Below, in pieces: positions 49,447-62,800 of a stretch of 64,000 nt of DNA. Under the pieces are notes generated by a model that was not told where the DNA came from, made no database searches, and saw nothing but the letters and a program-made list of their open reading frames with translations. This DNA is from Turritopsis dohrnii. Lineage: Eukaryota > Cnidaria > Hydrozoa > Anthoathecata > Oceaniidae. The position numbers were made by a program, and so were the translations under genes. Numbering within the stretch: position 1 is the stretch's first letter; every line of letters begins with the position of its first letter. The stretch spans positions 124,001 through 188,000 of the forward strand of contig BQMF02000004.1 in NCBI GenBank assembly GCA_027922465.2, given 5' to 3'.

Positions 49447-50698
49447 AAAGTGTAAAATGGAAATCGCTCCACCTGTCTTCTATGACCTCTATACACCTAA
49501 AGCCAAGAACAAATATACAACTCGAATGAACAAAATGTGATCTAACGATGATCTGACGATGCTTTGACAAAGATCAAAGATCAAAGAGATCAAAGAGAAA
49601 ATTTATCAAAATTTTAAAAATGTTTGTTTCGCCTTGAACCCAACTCACATTATTATTTTTATTGCTCCTTCATGTTTTCTGTCAGACAATAAATCCTTAG
49701 CTATCTTCAAAAATCTATTAAAACAAGATATAAAGAAATTTGTAAACATATTACAGTACTTCTAACTCAACCCATGCATCTCATTTTGTTTATTAGATCT
49801 CACTATATCTTATAAAATCCGAACATTACAAATCCGTGTCAAAACGTCTAAGACATGAAACAGTGACTGTAGCTACTAAATCGGTTCTCGACGATAAGAT
49901 CTTTATCAACTTCTACGAGTTTCCCGTGTTATTTGGAAACAACTGGTCATAGTTATTTTAGTCGATTGTATTTTTATTCACGTTGTGTATATGATTCGTG
50001 TATATGATTTCGTATTAACTGCACCTTATATAATATAGCGTTGTTATATAAACTAGAGATGAACCATGTATGTTTCTTATAATAGAAAATAAAGTGTATC
50101 ATATCATTGTTCAAGCTGAAACACCTTAATTCATAATTCAGAGGCAGAACCATTTTTAGAAAAAAACAACCCAAGAAGTCCTCAGTCTGTAGGTTGCTCA
50201 TGTCATGTTCGTGTAATTGAAGAATAAACAGCATCCCATTATCAACGTAAAGTACGCCTCTAAATGGCGTTACAGCAAATTTGGGGTGAAATTGAATAAA
50301 AAGGAGGGGGTCAAAACATACCTATTCTTGACATCATAACTCACATGGGCAAGAACGACATGAAGTTATAATCTGGAGCCTTTCTTATTCGACATCTTCT
50401 ACATAAATAATTTAATGACGTCACAACATGATTCAGTTAATGCAATATTACCTCCACTCCAAACATCTACTACTAAATATAATGCCCTATTCTCCAAGTT
50501 TATCTCAAGGTTACCAAGGCTACCAAAGGTTAATAAAATCACTCTTCGTGAATGATAATATCAATTGTAGGGGATTGGTACAGAGGTTGATACTCAATGA
50601 ACATTAACTTTTCACGGTTGAATGAATTTTAGTTATGCAGAAATTCTGCAGCAATCTATTTCCTAAAAATTGCAGTGATAATTTTGCTGGATTGAAAT

Positions 50699-52975
50699 AT
50701 GTGGCAACATGTGTTGCTTGTACTCAATGTATACTTGCCGCCATTGTTTTTATGCGATGATATATACCAACCGGCAAACGAAGATTTATTTCTGGTTACC
50801 AGACCTCCAGACTGCGGATATGCATTCACCAATCAATCGTTTGGTATCATCACAAGTCCGTTTTATCCGTTCGGATATCCGGACGACATAGTGTGCAGGT
50901 GGAAGATTACATTGGAAGACAAAGAGGCACGCATTGCTCTTTCAATTAAAACATTTGTTTTGGCAGCAGGCGATCGACTGGAGATCACAGACTATAGTCA
51001 GACTAGACTGTATAATTTCGTTTATCCTCCTGATGATGTCATATTTTCGAGTGGCAACGAGTTGATTGTAGAACTTAGAAGTCGTGACAGAAGCACCCAC
51101 GAAAATGATGACGCATTTGCTGACATCAGCAAAAATCGAACCTTCTATGCCATTTTCGAAAAGGAAGGCTGTGGTGGGTTGTTAACAGAGCCTAGTGGTT
51201 ATGTCGCTATTCCGTCATATATTCATTTCTCGAAGCAATCACATGAATGTGCATGGACTATACTTGGCGGAATGAACCAGATTATTATTTTGCAGTTTTT
51301 GCAGTTTGATTTGCCACCTGGTTCGTGTTTATATGATACAGTGTATATACGAGAAGGCGCTCGTTCGGGTGGATATTTATTGGGAGAATTTTGTGAAGAA
51401 AGTCCTCCATACAGTGAACTGAGGTCCTCAAGTAATGTGATATATGTAGCTTACAGATCGAGACCAAATATGCTAGCTTCAAGCCACGAGATGATACCGA
51501 GAGTGAAAATGTTTTATAGGACATCAAGTACCTGTGGAGGAGCGTTAAACAGCTTCACCGGCTCCATAGCGATTCCTAGTCGTTGGTTAGACGGAGTGTT
51601 TTCGTGCAACTGGAGCATAGAAGTGCCACTTGAAAAGTATATCTCATTGACGTTCCAAGATTGGTTGTCACTTGACAACACCGAAGGAGAGCACGACGAG
51701 GTTCGAATCACAATGCCGTCAAGAAATATTACTCTGTGGTCTTCAAAATGGAGGAGTGTGGACTCTCCTCCACAAAATATGGTGATACCAAGTAATAAGG
51801 TTGTTTTGTCGTTGACATCATACCGACAAAAAACATCAAATACAAAGATAAGATTTCGCGCTTTCTACCAAGCAATAAACTCCAACGTCAAACAATGCAT
51901 TGATGTCGGCGCCAGGCAGCTTTTTATGTGTGACGACTGGAAGTATGTTGATTGCTCCACGAAATGCAATGGCGTAAGAGATTGCGAAAACGGCCAAGAC
52001 GAAAGTAGCTGTCCAATCACAATCTTGGATAAGTCTGTTGATGTTTTTGATCATCGCTCGAAACGACGTCACCCGACCTTAAGTCTTTCAGTCTTGTTTT
52101 TGACCGTCGTCGGAATTCTTACTTCCATCGTAATGCTGGTGATCACCATCGAAAGATTATGTCATCACCGGCAGATGTCGGAAAGAAAGCGACAAAACAC
52201 TCATCAGAATTTCCCTCATCAACCACAACCACCGCCTTATTCTGAAATTCAACAGGGTGTTCCGTTATTTACTCCCCCACCCCCTCCTTACAGCCCTGCT
52301 AAATGCAGAGCTAAGTCGTCACACTACAGAAATGACGATTGGGAAGCGACAGAACACTCGGTTATGTTAAACGTCATCGACGACAGACAGGAAAGTTGCG
52401 ACGTGGAGGAGGACAGCTATAGCGAAGATGTGGATGGAATCATTGAACCAGTTTGTATAAGCGAGTTTCAGGTTAATGACGTCACCAGCGATGAAGATCA
52501 TCAAAATAGTTACCATGACGCCATCACAAGACCGTCTTTACATTACGCCGACAAAACGGAATCTGCCAGTGACGATATCGATGACCCATCAGATTCTGAA
52601 TCAGAAGTTTCAAGCAAGATTTTGATTAGTCCGACCGAACCGATTTTATTTCCCGAATTTGATGAAGTCGTGGAGAAAGAACCACTAGATGATATGCATA
52701 ATGGCGGCGACGATACCTTCGACAATGAATTGATGAATATCGAACCTGAACTGTTCGCAGAAATGCCATCCACTGAAAGGAGTGAGGACCAATCAAATGA
52801 ATCTGACGATGACAATTTTTCAAACGAATTCATCGAACTATTTTATAATACGGACGTCTTGGAGAGCAGCAGTGAAATATACACGAGATCATCAAGTAGT
52901 GATGTTATCACCCAATCAACGGCTTCCTTCGATCTTGATGACGTCAGCAGTGAACACCTTGATATAAGCCAATAA
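50699..52975 (+). CDS. Type I transmembrane receptor: 3 CUB domains, LDLa, PPxY tail
   Basis: A single exon encodes 758 residues. A signal peptide (LLVLNVYLPPLFLC) opens it. CUB1 spans about residues 39-155, CUB2 158-274 and CUB3 279-391, each starting with CG or CGG. One LDL-receptor class A module spans 400-438 (FMCDDWKYVDCSTKCNG and DCENGQDESSC). A transmembrane helix lies near 460-486. The roughly 270-residue cytoplasmic tail carries PPPYSE and PPPPPYSP, then a long Asp/Glu/Ser-rich acidic region. PPxY motifs bind WW domains, as in NEDD4-type ubiquitin ligases. CUB plus LDLa plus TM recalls NETO1/2, while PPxY in the tail recalls LRP10/LRP12; neither order matches exactly, so no symbol is given. 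Absence of introns is odd for a mosaic receptor and could reflect retroposition. Confidence 0.85.
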   Translation: MWQHVLLVLNVYLPPLFLCDDIYQPANEDLFLVTRPPDCGYAFTNQSFGIITSPFYPFGYPDDIVCRWKITLEDKEARIALSIKTFVLAAGDRLEITDYSQTRLYNFVYPPDDVIFSSGNELIVELRSRDRSTHENDDAFADISKNRTFYAIFEKEGCGGLLTEPSGYVAIPSYIHFSKQSHECAWTILGGMNQIIILQFLQFDLPPGSCLYDTVYIREGARSGGYLLGEFCEESPPYSELRSSSNVIYVAYRSRPNMLASSHEMIPRVKMFYRTSSTCGGALNSFTGSIAIPSRWLDGVFSCNWSIEVPLEKYISLTFQDWLSLDNTEGEHDEVRITMPSRNITLWSSKWRSVDSPPQNMVIPSNKVVLSLTSYRQKTSNTKIRFRAFYQAINSNVKQCIDVGARQLFMCDDWKYVDCSTKCNGVRDCENGQDESSCPITILDKSVDVFDHRSKRRHPTLSLSVLFLTVVGILTSIVMLVITIERLCHHRQMSERKRQNTHQNFPHQPQPPPYSEIQQGVPLFTPPPPPYSPAKCRAKSSHYRNDDWEATEHSVMLNVIDDRQESCDVEEDSYSEDVDGIIEPVCISEFQVNDVTSDEDHQNSYHDAITRPSLHYADKTESASDDIDDPSDSESEVSSKILISPTEPILFPEFDEVVEKEPLDDMHNGGDDTFDNELMNIEPELFAEMPSTERSEDQSNESDDDNFSNEFIELFYNTDVLESSSEIYTRSSSSDVITQSTASFDLDDVSSEHLDISQ

Positions 52976-53002
52976 AACAAACACTGAAGCTTGATTCGTT
53001 CG

Positions 53003-53079
53003 AATCTGTCGTAGATTTTCCTGACGTCATCAATCTGTCGTAGATTTTCATGACGTCATCAATCTGTCGTAGATTTTCT
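53003..53079. repeat. About 31-bp repeat with TGACGTCA in the receptor 3' UTR
   Basis: Two full units and a partial one of AATCTGTCGTAGATTTTC followed by mTGACGTCATC are present. They start 28 bases after the CUB-receptor stop codon. Each full unit contains the CRE palindrome. Confidence 0.85.
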
Positions 53080-53386
53080 GAAAGAAGGACACAAGGAAAA
53101 CATTCTTATTCCAGAAGCTTTGAATTCTTTACTTCAAGAAAAGGACTGGGAACGAAGAGAGGGAAACTGGGAACAACATTGTTCATGCAATTGACATTAG
53201 CACTAATAATTTACATAACACAATAGAAAATTGTTTGTAATAGAAGTAAAATGAGATGTGTGTGATCAATGTTAAAAAGTTAAGTAGCGTTCACACGAAA
53301 TTATACATAACTGCACAAAACATCACATGAAAGTATCCTAAAAATTTAGTATATAAAAACATTGGTTTAAGAATTGCTAGTGAAAA

Positions 53387-53392
53387 AATAAA
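53387..53392 (+). terminator. Candidate poly(A) signal of the CUB receptor gene
   Basis: AATAAA lies 412 bases after the stop codon on the coding strand, in AT-rich sequence. It is the first canonical hexamer I see downstream. Confidence 0.4.
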
Positions 53393-53806
53393 GTACCGAA
53401 ATCATTCAAGCTAGAGGACTGTGCACTAAAATCAAATTCATATTGGAGTTTCTAAGGTTTGTATCAAATTCGTCTATATTCGTCAGTTATTGGTTGGAAT
53501 TATTCCATATTCGTCCGTTATTGGTTGAAATTATCCCATTTTCGTTCCTTATTGGTTTAAATTACAGTATTATATTTTATCGATTGATTTTCAAGAATTC
53601 CACATTTCCAATTTCATCTCCAACCATGAGGAAAACGCAGTCTTTAGTCACGTGACCAGAAACGCTTGAAATCGGCGCACGGCAATAAAACAGACCAACC
53701 TTCGAAAAAATAGAGATGGTTGAAAACACAGACCAGAATTATTACAAAGCAAAAGTAACTTAAAATACAAGTAATATTTGATGGAAATCTGTGTTCTAAG
53801 GCTCCG

Positions 53807-56800
53807 TCAAGTTCTCACCTGTCTGGGATTAAACTCCTCGTCCCCAAGCCTCCAAACTTTGATAGTACAATCACGAGAGCCGGTAATAAGCAAATTACCA
53901 TAAACTAATAGGCCGGTAACGGAACCCTCGTGCAACTAAATAAAAATGAAGAAATGTAAAATATAAAAAACCCGTCATATTTGATCTGAGAATTATCTGA
54001 TGTAAAAGAAGCTTAAGAAATCTATCGCATCGTGTGAACCGGCTTTTTACTATGATCTTCAGTCAGAGTATGTTTAACATTCAAACATTTACAAAAGTAT
54101 CTGAACAAGTGAGGTTAAGCCCGAACCTTACCCTCACTAACCCAGACACATTTCACAAGGTTTACACCATAAAGTTTAAAACCATATGTCATTATTCTTA
54201 TAAGAATAATATTGAAAGAGGGTAAATGAGGTTCTAGTGAAAATAAAAAAACTCTATCGCAAGCCATCAACTTATAATGACAGCAGAACAGCTTGCAATA
54301 TATTTTTCTTAAGTATCCTCCATATTAAATTTCAAAACGAGGCAAACGCTGCAATGACGTAATTACCTTGACTGGTGCAGAATTTACGGAATACGATTCG
54401 TTTACGGCTGGATTATCACCCGGGGAAAAGTCCCATTCGTCCTGGTCCATTTCCATGGTGACGTTCGAACTCTCCATCGATTTTTTAAAAACGTCTGCTT
54501 CCAACTAGAGATATGAAGAACGAATGAGTGAAAAGTGAACCCATGAATGAATGGATAAAATCTCCAGTAAACTCCTTTTCATTTCCTTACTTCGCTTCTT
54601 GAAACTGTTCCATCCGAATAACCAAAGTAAGCCAAGTAGCCATGGCAACCGGTTCTATGGTCATGGCTAACATTCGATATTTCTGTTGATGAAGTCAAAC
54701 TAGAGGGTTGGAAACGAGGTGTGAGAACACCTTCACCTAGAGTATGAGATGCCTAAAAAAACAACTAACAGTTGAAAACCATGTTTTGAAGTCCAATCGA
54801 AATGCAACACTCCGAAAAACCTTTCAACAACTATATGGCTTAGGATGGAGCTTTACATGAAGGCCCCACAATACCCAACACTGTCGTTGAATGATGAACT
54901 TTCTGGTGAAATAAAGTTGTGGACGGGGGCAAATGTTTTATCATTTAAAAGTAAATGCCATACTTTTCAGAATACTTGTAGGCTTTTTATAAAAACCAAA
55001 GTTACAATTTGCACAAACCGCAACATCGTTTCTAAACTATGTTACTATGTTACTATGTTACCTTTAGTTTGCTGACGTCAATCAGATAGCAACACTCGTC
55101 CGTTCTGCTACCCAGCATTAATGACGAACCTTGCACGAATGACATAGTAGATATCGGGTAAAGAGATGGAGAGTCCTGGGCACTAGTCTTCATAAAAAAC
55201 AGTTTCCTGAAATAGTAAAGATGACAGAATAAATAATTGTTTGTTCAGCTTTCATATGACGTCAGAGAAAGCCAAACAAAACATACATTTTCTTTCCAGT
55301 GTACTTATAGACATGGAAGAACGTGTAACTAGAGACAGCTACGTAGTATTCACTAGCGACAATCTGCTGAACAGGAGCGCCAACATTCACCTTTGATGAG
55401 ATCTTCAACGTATCCACTGAAATGATTTTGACGTCACCCAAGTTGTCGCCTGTGACGAGTTCCTTCTCTGTTAAAAATGCTACTGACTTGATCGCGTTAT
55501 TTTCACAGACTATGACTTTTTCACTGGATTCATCTTTATAAACACGCAATATTCCATCTCGTCCACTGGATGCAGAAAGAGACTGGTTAAATATGGTGGT
55601 ATCAGAAACTTCTCCTGAGTGATATTTATCAGTTGCTGATGTCTAAAACATATGTTTGCTTCCTTAGATTTCATACACCGTGGCGTTACGCACCTAAGAC
55701 AAATGTTATACATATCCCTAGTGGTTAACATAAGTCGGTTGGTAGCAAAACCGACCATTAGTCCGAGTACACAAAAACTTCGCAGCAAGTTTTCATCAAA
55801 TTTGCCCACTGGGTAACCATACTTTTCCAGAACAACAAAAAAAAGTTTCCGCACCATTTCCGCGCCAAACAATCGAGATATGAAGCCGTTCGGGGAATTA
55901 TCCAATAACTGACACATGGAAGTGACTTACTGTTGTGTCCCAAATCTTCAGCGATGCGTCCATGCTTCCAGTGATGACTTCTGAAGATTGAGTTGATGCA
56001 ACAACATCAGTTACAGCATCAGCGTGACCATACATTTCTTTTAGTAAGTGAGGCTAATTATAAGAAGTTCATAGGAAGTGGTCAAATTTGGAAAAAAATT
56101 GTGATGTTTATACAAAACTCATACAAACCTTGAATGGTTTACATGATTTCCATGTCCCGTCATCACTTGCAGTGTATACTAACACATCCAGTAAACTTAA
56201 AGGTGTTTTAGATTTAACTTTCTGTTGAACAGATTCCTCAGATGAGGAGGTGGTAACGCCCCATTCAGTGCAGTAATCCGAATTTGAGCCAACGTCCGCC
56301 CAAATATCACATCCATTCACGCGATCTTTATGCTGTTTCAAACTAGTAATTTCCACGCCCTTGTGTGTCCATACTTTCACCGCCCCATCTGCCGCCACAG
56401 AGGCAACACAACCGAACTAAACAAAATCACCAAAGTCATACATACGCTTGTAATAGGGACACACTCAGTAAGGAGAAAACTTACTTTATATTTAGCATCA
56501 TTGATAGCGCTAGTGTGGCCAAGGAACGTAAATTTTTCTTTGAGCTTCTCAGGAGACGTTTTGTTGGCGACAAGATATCGAGTGTCCCATAACTTCAACG
56601 TAAAATCATTCGAACCCGTCACGACATAATTACCAACATCCGACCAGCAACACGTCGTCAAGCCGTCAGAATGCGACGAATAAATGGTACACAAGGCTAG
56701 TGTGTTGATCAAATCCCAAACAATGAGAGTCTAAATAAAAGGTTTGACGTTAGTGAAACATTTCTTTACGAGCAAGTTTAAAAGTACGTACGAAAGTAGT

Positions 56801-59800
56801 TCAAAATTACGTACTGAAGTCATAAAAAACTTTTGATCCTAGTGTCTATATGACAACGGCTGATAACTCTTAATTTCTTAATCCTAAGGGTTTGTTTCTT
56901 AATCGTTTTTTTCCTCCTGGATGTAAAATCCTTTGCGTCGAAAATTCCGACAGATGACAGCAATGAGATTATGACGTAACAACATCCTAACGCTCGCACA
57001 TGTATTTATAAAATACCACTGGTCACACTTCCTTAACTCTGGAACCAATATCTTTGTTTTCCAGTTTTTGTTAAAGTAACTCACCCTGTCTGTTGACCCA
57101 GACACACCCATTGTCTCACAGTTGGATAAATCGCAACAGGTCACTACACCAGTGTGACCACGCAATACAGCAGTCGGTTGAATCTCCTTTGATTGAAACA
57201 TAATACCTGGCCACACGCGGACAGTCATATCTTCAGAGGAACTTATGATAAGAGATTCCTTTGAACGAACACAGGCAACTGAGGCAGTGTGACCCTTCAG
57301 TAAACATACACATTGATTGGAACCCGCCAAATTCCATCTTTTGATGGCATGGTCATCAGATGCTGTAAGTATTTGTATGGTGGATCCATCCTTAACGAAC
57401 GACATCGATCTAATGGCTGCAGAGTGTGCTTGCCAACTATTGGTTCGAATCGATTGATTGTCGAAAACATCCACTACGCCATTATTGTAACCAACAACCA
57501 CCTGGTTGCCATAGACCGCAATGCATAGTGGGTAAGCATCGGTTTTCTTGATTTCACGTTCAGGACTACCTAAATTTCCAGACCAGATCTGAAATGCAAA
57601 ACAATAAATAAATAAATTCAATTTCCTTGCAAAAAAACCCAAAAAAAATCCGTGAAATCGTAAGTCATCTTGAAGTTGTTATGAACAATGTGATGGAGCG
57701 ATGGAAAAGCACAGTGAAGGAGAACGTGTGAATGATTTGAGGTGGTGTTTACATGCGCATGTTACATATATCTCTCCCGATAGGGCGAAAAACTCCAGTT
57801 ACTAACACCAGATTTTTTGCTGCGCATTTGATGCAATAGACCTTTCTTGAATTCTTATATAGATCCTACCCCAAGCCTCGTTTGGGTGCGATAATTTACC
57901 CTGCCTCGTTTGGGTGTGATGATTTGATGAAAATTACCACAAATAGTTCCATAGCGATTTACAGTCACGCAAAACATATAATCAAGCATCAAAACGATGT
58001 TGGGTGTGACATCAAAACGAGGTCAAGTTTGATAGTTTGTCAAAGTATTATCGTCTAGACTGAAATTCGGGTATACTTCGGGATAATTCGGGTAATGTGT
58101 GCATGAGTGAATTCACGAAGTCAATATAGTTATAAAAATATAGTTCGCATGATAATCAGCGAAACTCGATCGTCCAAATGAATATTACAAGGTTTTCACC
58201 GTGCGTTGCGCGTAGGTTAAAGAGAACACTGACCTTAATGCTGGTATCGGAACTTGCTGCGATCAACTGGTGACCTGATGAAGAGTATGTCAAACGTTTT
58301 ATCGGGAAACTTCGGTAAGACATCTCCCCGACCTAAAATAAAATTCGGGTAGTTATCGGATCAATCGGGTAGTAATCGGAAGCAACTCTTTTAAAATAAG
58401 TCCCGATTTTTTAATACTCGCCATGATTCCGTGCTTTGTAGACCATAACAAAATCTCTCCCGCCAAACTTGCAGACGCTAAAAAGTTGTCAGAGGGCGAA
58501 TAAGATAACGCCCTCACCGCGCTTTTATGCCCTTTGTACACCTGGAAATAATTTTGAAAATACACAAACATCAAACCAAACAACAAACAATAAAAGGATA
58601 TCAACCAATCAGAAAAAACATACAGCAACTCTTTTGTTTTCTAGAATATTCCATATTACGATCTTTCGGTCCCAGGTCCCAAGCGCAGCATTTTTCTCCA
58701 TGTTATCTAACGCCACGCAGTTGAACGGATGGGCGTATCCTGTCAGTTCAGCTGCGACACTTCCATCAGATAAATTCCACAATTTTGCAGTACCATCCCA
58801 CGAGGTGGAGAGCAGCAATTTTCCATCTCGGGTGGAGAGACAACAACTCACCTGTCGTTTGTGATTTTTTAAGACAAGTAACCTGAACAGAAAAATCATT
58901 CAATACATCGTTTCAATTTATTTATATTTTATATTTATTTATGTAAACTTTATAAGTTTACCACCAAAACTATTTGTATAGGCAATACGTTTGCAAAAGT
59001 TTGTGATCACATGATCACGTATCGAGATTCTATCTTTATGATTCATCAACTTGACCCCTCTTCATATCATGGAATCACAATACGCTGTTTCTGGAGATTC
59101 AAAATTCAAAACATAACACGAGCTCTATCTAAACTATTTGAATTATTTTTGATCATAATTTAACACAACAGAGGATTTCACATCTATGATAAAAAGGCCT
59201 GGTGCCAATTTAGGAGTGCAAGTGGTTGCTGAAAGAGGGGGTATTATTACTATAAATCACAATATGTGTAAAATAGGACATATCAAGATTGAACACAGCA
59301 TATGGGGTACCTGTGGCCGGCATGTACATCCCAAACTGAAATCAATCCGTCATTGGAAGCGGAGCATAATTTAGTCAAACCAGCGAAACTACATGATGTG
59401 ATGGAATTGGTATGACCAATAAACGATTTCAATTCCTGTAAGATAAACAATCTGCACGTTTCAAGACAACTCGCCAAACTCGTCCATAACAACTCGTCCA
59501 ACTCACTAGTTCCAAAGCGTTGTTCATCTTACATACATAAAGTTTAGCTGGAGATTATATCATGTGTGATAAGCCTGCTGCCAGTGAGGGTGGTGAGAAA
59601 GGAATCTTAGAACACTTAAAGCTCTTGTTTTACATTTGTTTACAACTCGTCCAAACTCGTCCATAACAACTCATTCATAAGAACCCGTCCATAACAACTC
59701 GTCCAATTCACTTGTCGTGTATACAGAAATTAGTAAAAATGTTGTACCTCATTCAACCAAACAGTTTTATAGGTTTTTTTCAAAGAACTTTCAATCGAAA

Positions 59801-62800
59801 TGAGTAGATCTTTACCTTGGTTGTATTTCGATCATAAAGTACAACTTGCCCGTCCACCAATCCACATGCAATCATTGATTCGTCTTTAGATAGAGAGATA
59901 CTCAAAACAGGCTGGAAAAAAATGGTTTAAACATGGTAAGGTAGGCCACTGAACATTTTTTAATGTTCAACGCTTTTTAACGTTGAACACTTCTTACAGA
60001 GAACACTGATCGAGCAACACTGTAAAGATGACGAAAAAGTTTATTTTCGCCCTGATTTAAGTCTCCGGTCTTGGTTTTATCACGCATACTTACATTGGGT
60101 AGAGAAGGTATACTCAACACGCAAGATGAATACGTTTCAATTTTGTTGACCCACTGAATGATGTTCTTTAGTTCATCGCTGGTGCACACATCAAGGATGG
60201 TTTCAAAGTATGGAGATGATGAATTGATGGCTTGTTGCAACAGTAGGTTTGGGAACCTGAACAAATTTCAAGATCTTCAAACAAAATGGATTACATAACT
60301 CTCACATAATTAACGACATCCTGTCTACCACATAACCATCAACAAAAAAAGTTTTATACTTTGTCAAAATGTGAATATTCTGTCCAATGAACTTTCGAAT
60401 TCCATTCACTTTCGCTTCCTGCAGGAAGAACTCTCTCTCCTTTTGTTGTTGCTTTGAGAATGACGTCACTGGCAGCTGAAAGTCCTCCATGAGCTCCATG
60501 CACATTCCTGCTTCGACTTTGGCTTTGATGAAAGCAAGAGAACATAACAACTCTCGCAGTTCTTCCCAAACAACGCCCGTTGCTGTCTGTAAACAAAAAT
60601 GATACTGAACAAATATCAACCTATCGTTATTGCTGCAACGCCCTAAGGCGTGTGCCTTAAAAACAAATGAGTAAAAAGTTAACGCCCTTTTTATGTTTAT
60701 AGAGACTTACAGAGATAGATATAAAGTTTTCCGATTTTCCGATAACAAGTGAAGTTTTCCGATAAAATGTTATAAGTAATGACAAGGATAGTAAAATAAA
60801 AAAAACAAAACGTTTTCTGGCGTTAGTAACGCAACGCCCCAACCGAAATAATTTAACTGTTCTAATTAAACTGATATGGCCCAGTTCCAAAAATAAACAC
60901 ATATTATGTTATCATATTTGGTATTATCATTACCGTGTGACACAATTCTTTACGGTATCGGTATAATATAGTGATAACAGAATTATGGGAATGACGTCAT
61001 ACAACTACCATGACACTAAGCTACTGTTATTTTGTTTTTTTTTTCCTTCAAGCTTCCTTTTTAAATAATTTCTTCAATTTCTTTTCGATATATTTACCCT
61101 CCTTGAAACAAACAACATGCATCCTAATGTTTTGAATCCTGAAGCTCAAAAAATCTTATAAAAACATTATTTTTATACTATTATAGCTACAACCTTCAGC
61201 AATTTAGAATGAAGAAAAGATTTGGAGTGAAATTACACCACCACTTAACCAAGGTAGTAGGGAGATGCTATTTTAGTTGATTGTATGATATATTCGAAAT
61301 ATAAAGGAGATATAAGAAACAAATAACGTTATACTCCATAATGTTCCTGACAACACCTGTAACACTCACCAAGTGATATGGAAGTTCATTCAAAGCTTTC
61401 TTATCTCCACCATTCCAGGCCATGGTGTTGTTGGGGTCTGCTTGTTTACGATAGTAACCAGCCAGAGCCAAATGAACTTTGGAAAGATAATCTTTACCAT
61501 TTTTCTGTACATATTCTTTCTCAACGATGGAGATCACATCAGAAACAGAGAGACAGTACGTCCTAAGAAAATGAACATTCATACTAAATGATCTCTAAAC
61601 CCAGCCAGCACATTTGTTAAAAAAACCTCTGCGAAGGATTGCATTTCTATAAAAATACACACACTATTTCAATATAAATGCTCTTCGTCGCAGTGACTTT
61701 TCACGATTTTACCCACTGGTAATGTATCAAATGGTTGTGGTATTTTTGTCAGGCTGAGATAGTGAGCTATATTCTTAAATTTACATCTCAGCCAGTAGAC
61801 CAAAAAAACCCAAGTACCCAACATTGATATATTTTGCTTCATTTTTTCTTGATAGCAAATAAGGAGAAACAAATAGTTATCTTATGCAAAACTGTGGTAA
61901 CTAAATTCAAACTTCTTCATGATCACTTTACCTCTCCCCACTTCCTTTGGTCAGAAACATCTTTACTGATCGAAACATCTTCAGGAAATATGAGCGAGGT
62001 ATCTGCTGCTGAGCCATTTCCATCTTGAAGTAACACCGTGAACCAATTTCTAACAGTTGTTTAATCGTCAGCCTTTCAAAATTGTGCAGCATATTCAACA
62101 CATCGAAAATTTCATCTTCTGTCAAACCTGAAAAGAAAATGGAACTATACTTCAGATACAACTTGACTCTCCTGAGTTGGTCTTATTTGGACATTGACAC
62201 AGACATCATAGAAAACAATCACAATAACGACTACTGGTAGTGACACTAATTAAAGCACCAATCAAGTTATTTGATGCAATCAGATGGACCCAGCAAAAAT
62301 TTCATGGCTTCCAGAATTTTGAGCATTGTTGCGAGGTAATTGGTTGCAAGTATATTCATGTGACATTATTCCAATGTGAACATAACAACTTAAAGCAATA
62401 AAAAAGTACATTTAGACCACATGCAATACACACAAATGAAAGAATGGCTAAATGAATGAGTGAAAAGCTTACCTTGTCTGCTTACATAGAGGATCGTGAA
62501 CGTGTTTGCTAGTAACTGCTTACTGTTTTCTTTCTCCAATCTTTTCAGAGTGAACTCTACAAGTGCAGGAACAGTTTGTGATAGCTGCTGTAAGTGGTCA
62601 TTCAGCTTCTCATAAACACCAAACAACCGTAGCTCATCGCATGCCAATCGCAAATATAATGGAGATGTTGCACCTTTTTTCGAAAGCAGCAACTTCATCT
62701 AAAAATAAAAGTCATTCATCATTGAAATGAGTGAATGAGCGAATGAGCTCATTTTTTTTTATCCAACACCTTAAAGTATGAAATATTCTAAAAAAAAAAA

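Larger units (their letters stand above)
47568..50698. other. Intergenic region between divergent sphingomyelinase and CUB-receptor genes
   Basis: The two flanking genes point away from each other, so both promoters should lie here. An AG-terminated pyrimidine tract just 5' of the sphingomyelinase ATG allows a 5' UTR intron. No TATA box stands out. The region contains a TAAGCGCCC repeat (48535-48820) and a GC-rich MITE (48989-49446). Confidence 0.5.

Noticed and set aside
55565..55565. Alternative acceptor TTTCTGCATCCAG inside TEP1 WD40 exon
   Set aside because: The upstream acceptor at 55643 gives a phase-0 exon that joins the previous exon correctly; the inner site would need two bases that no donor supplies.
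55510..55917. 135-residue minus-strand open frame beside TEP1 exons
   Set aside because: It spans a TEP1 intron and reads the neighbouring exon in another frame; the phase-correct WD40 exons on either side leave it as intron sequence.
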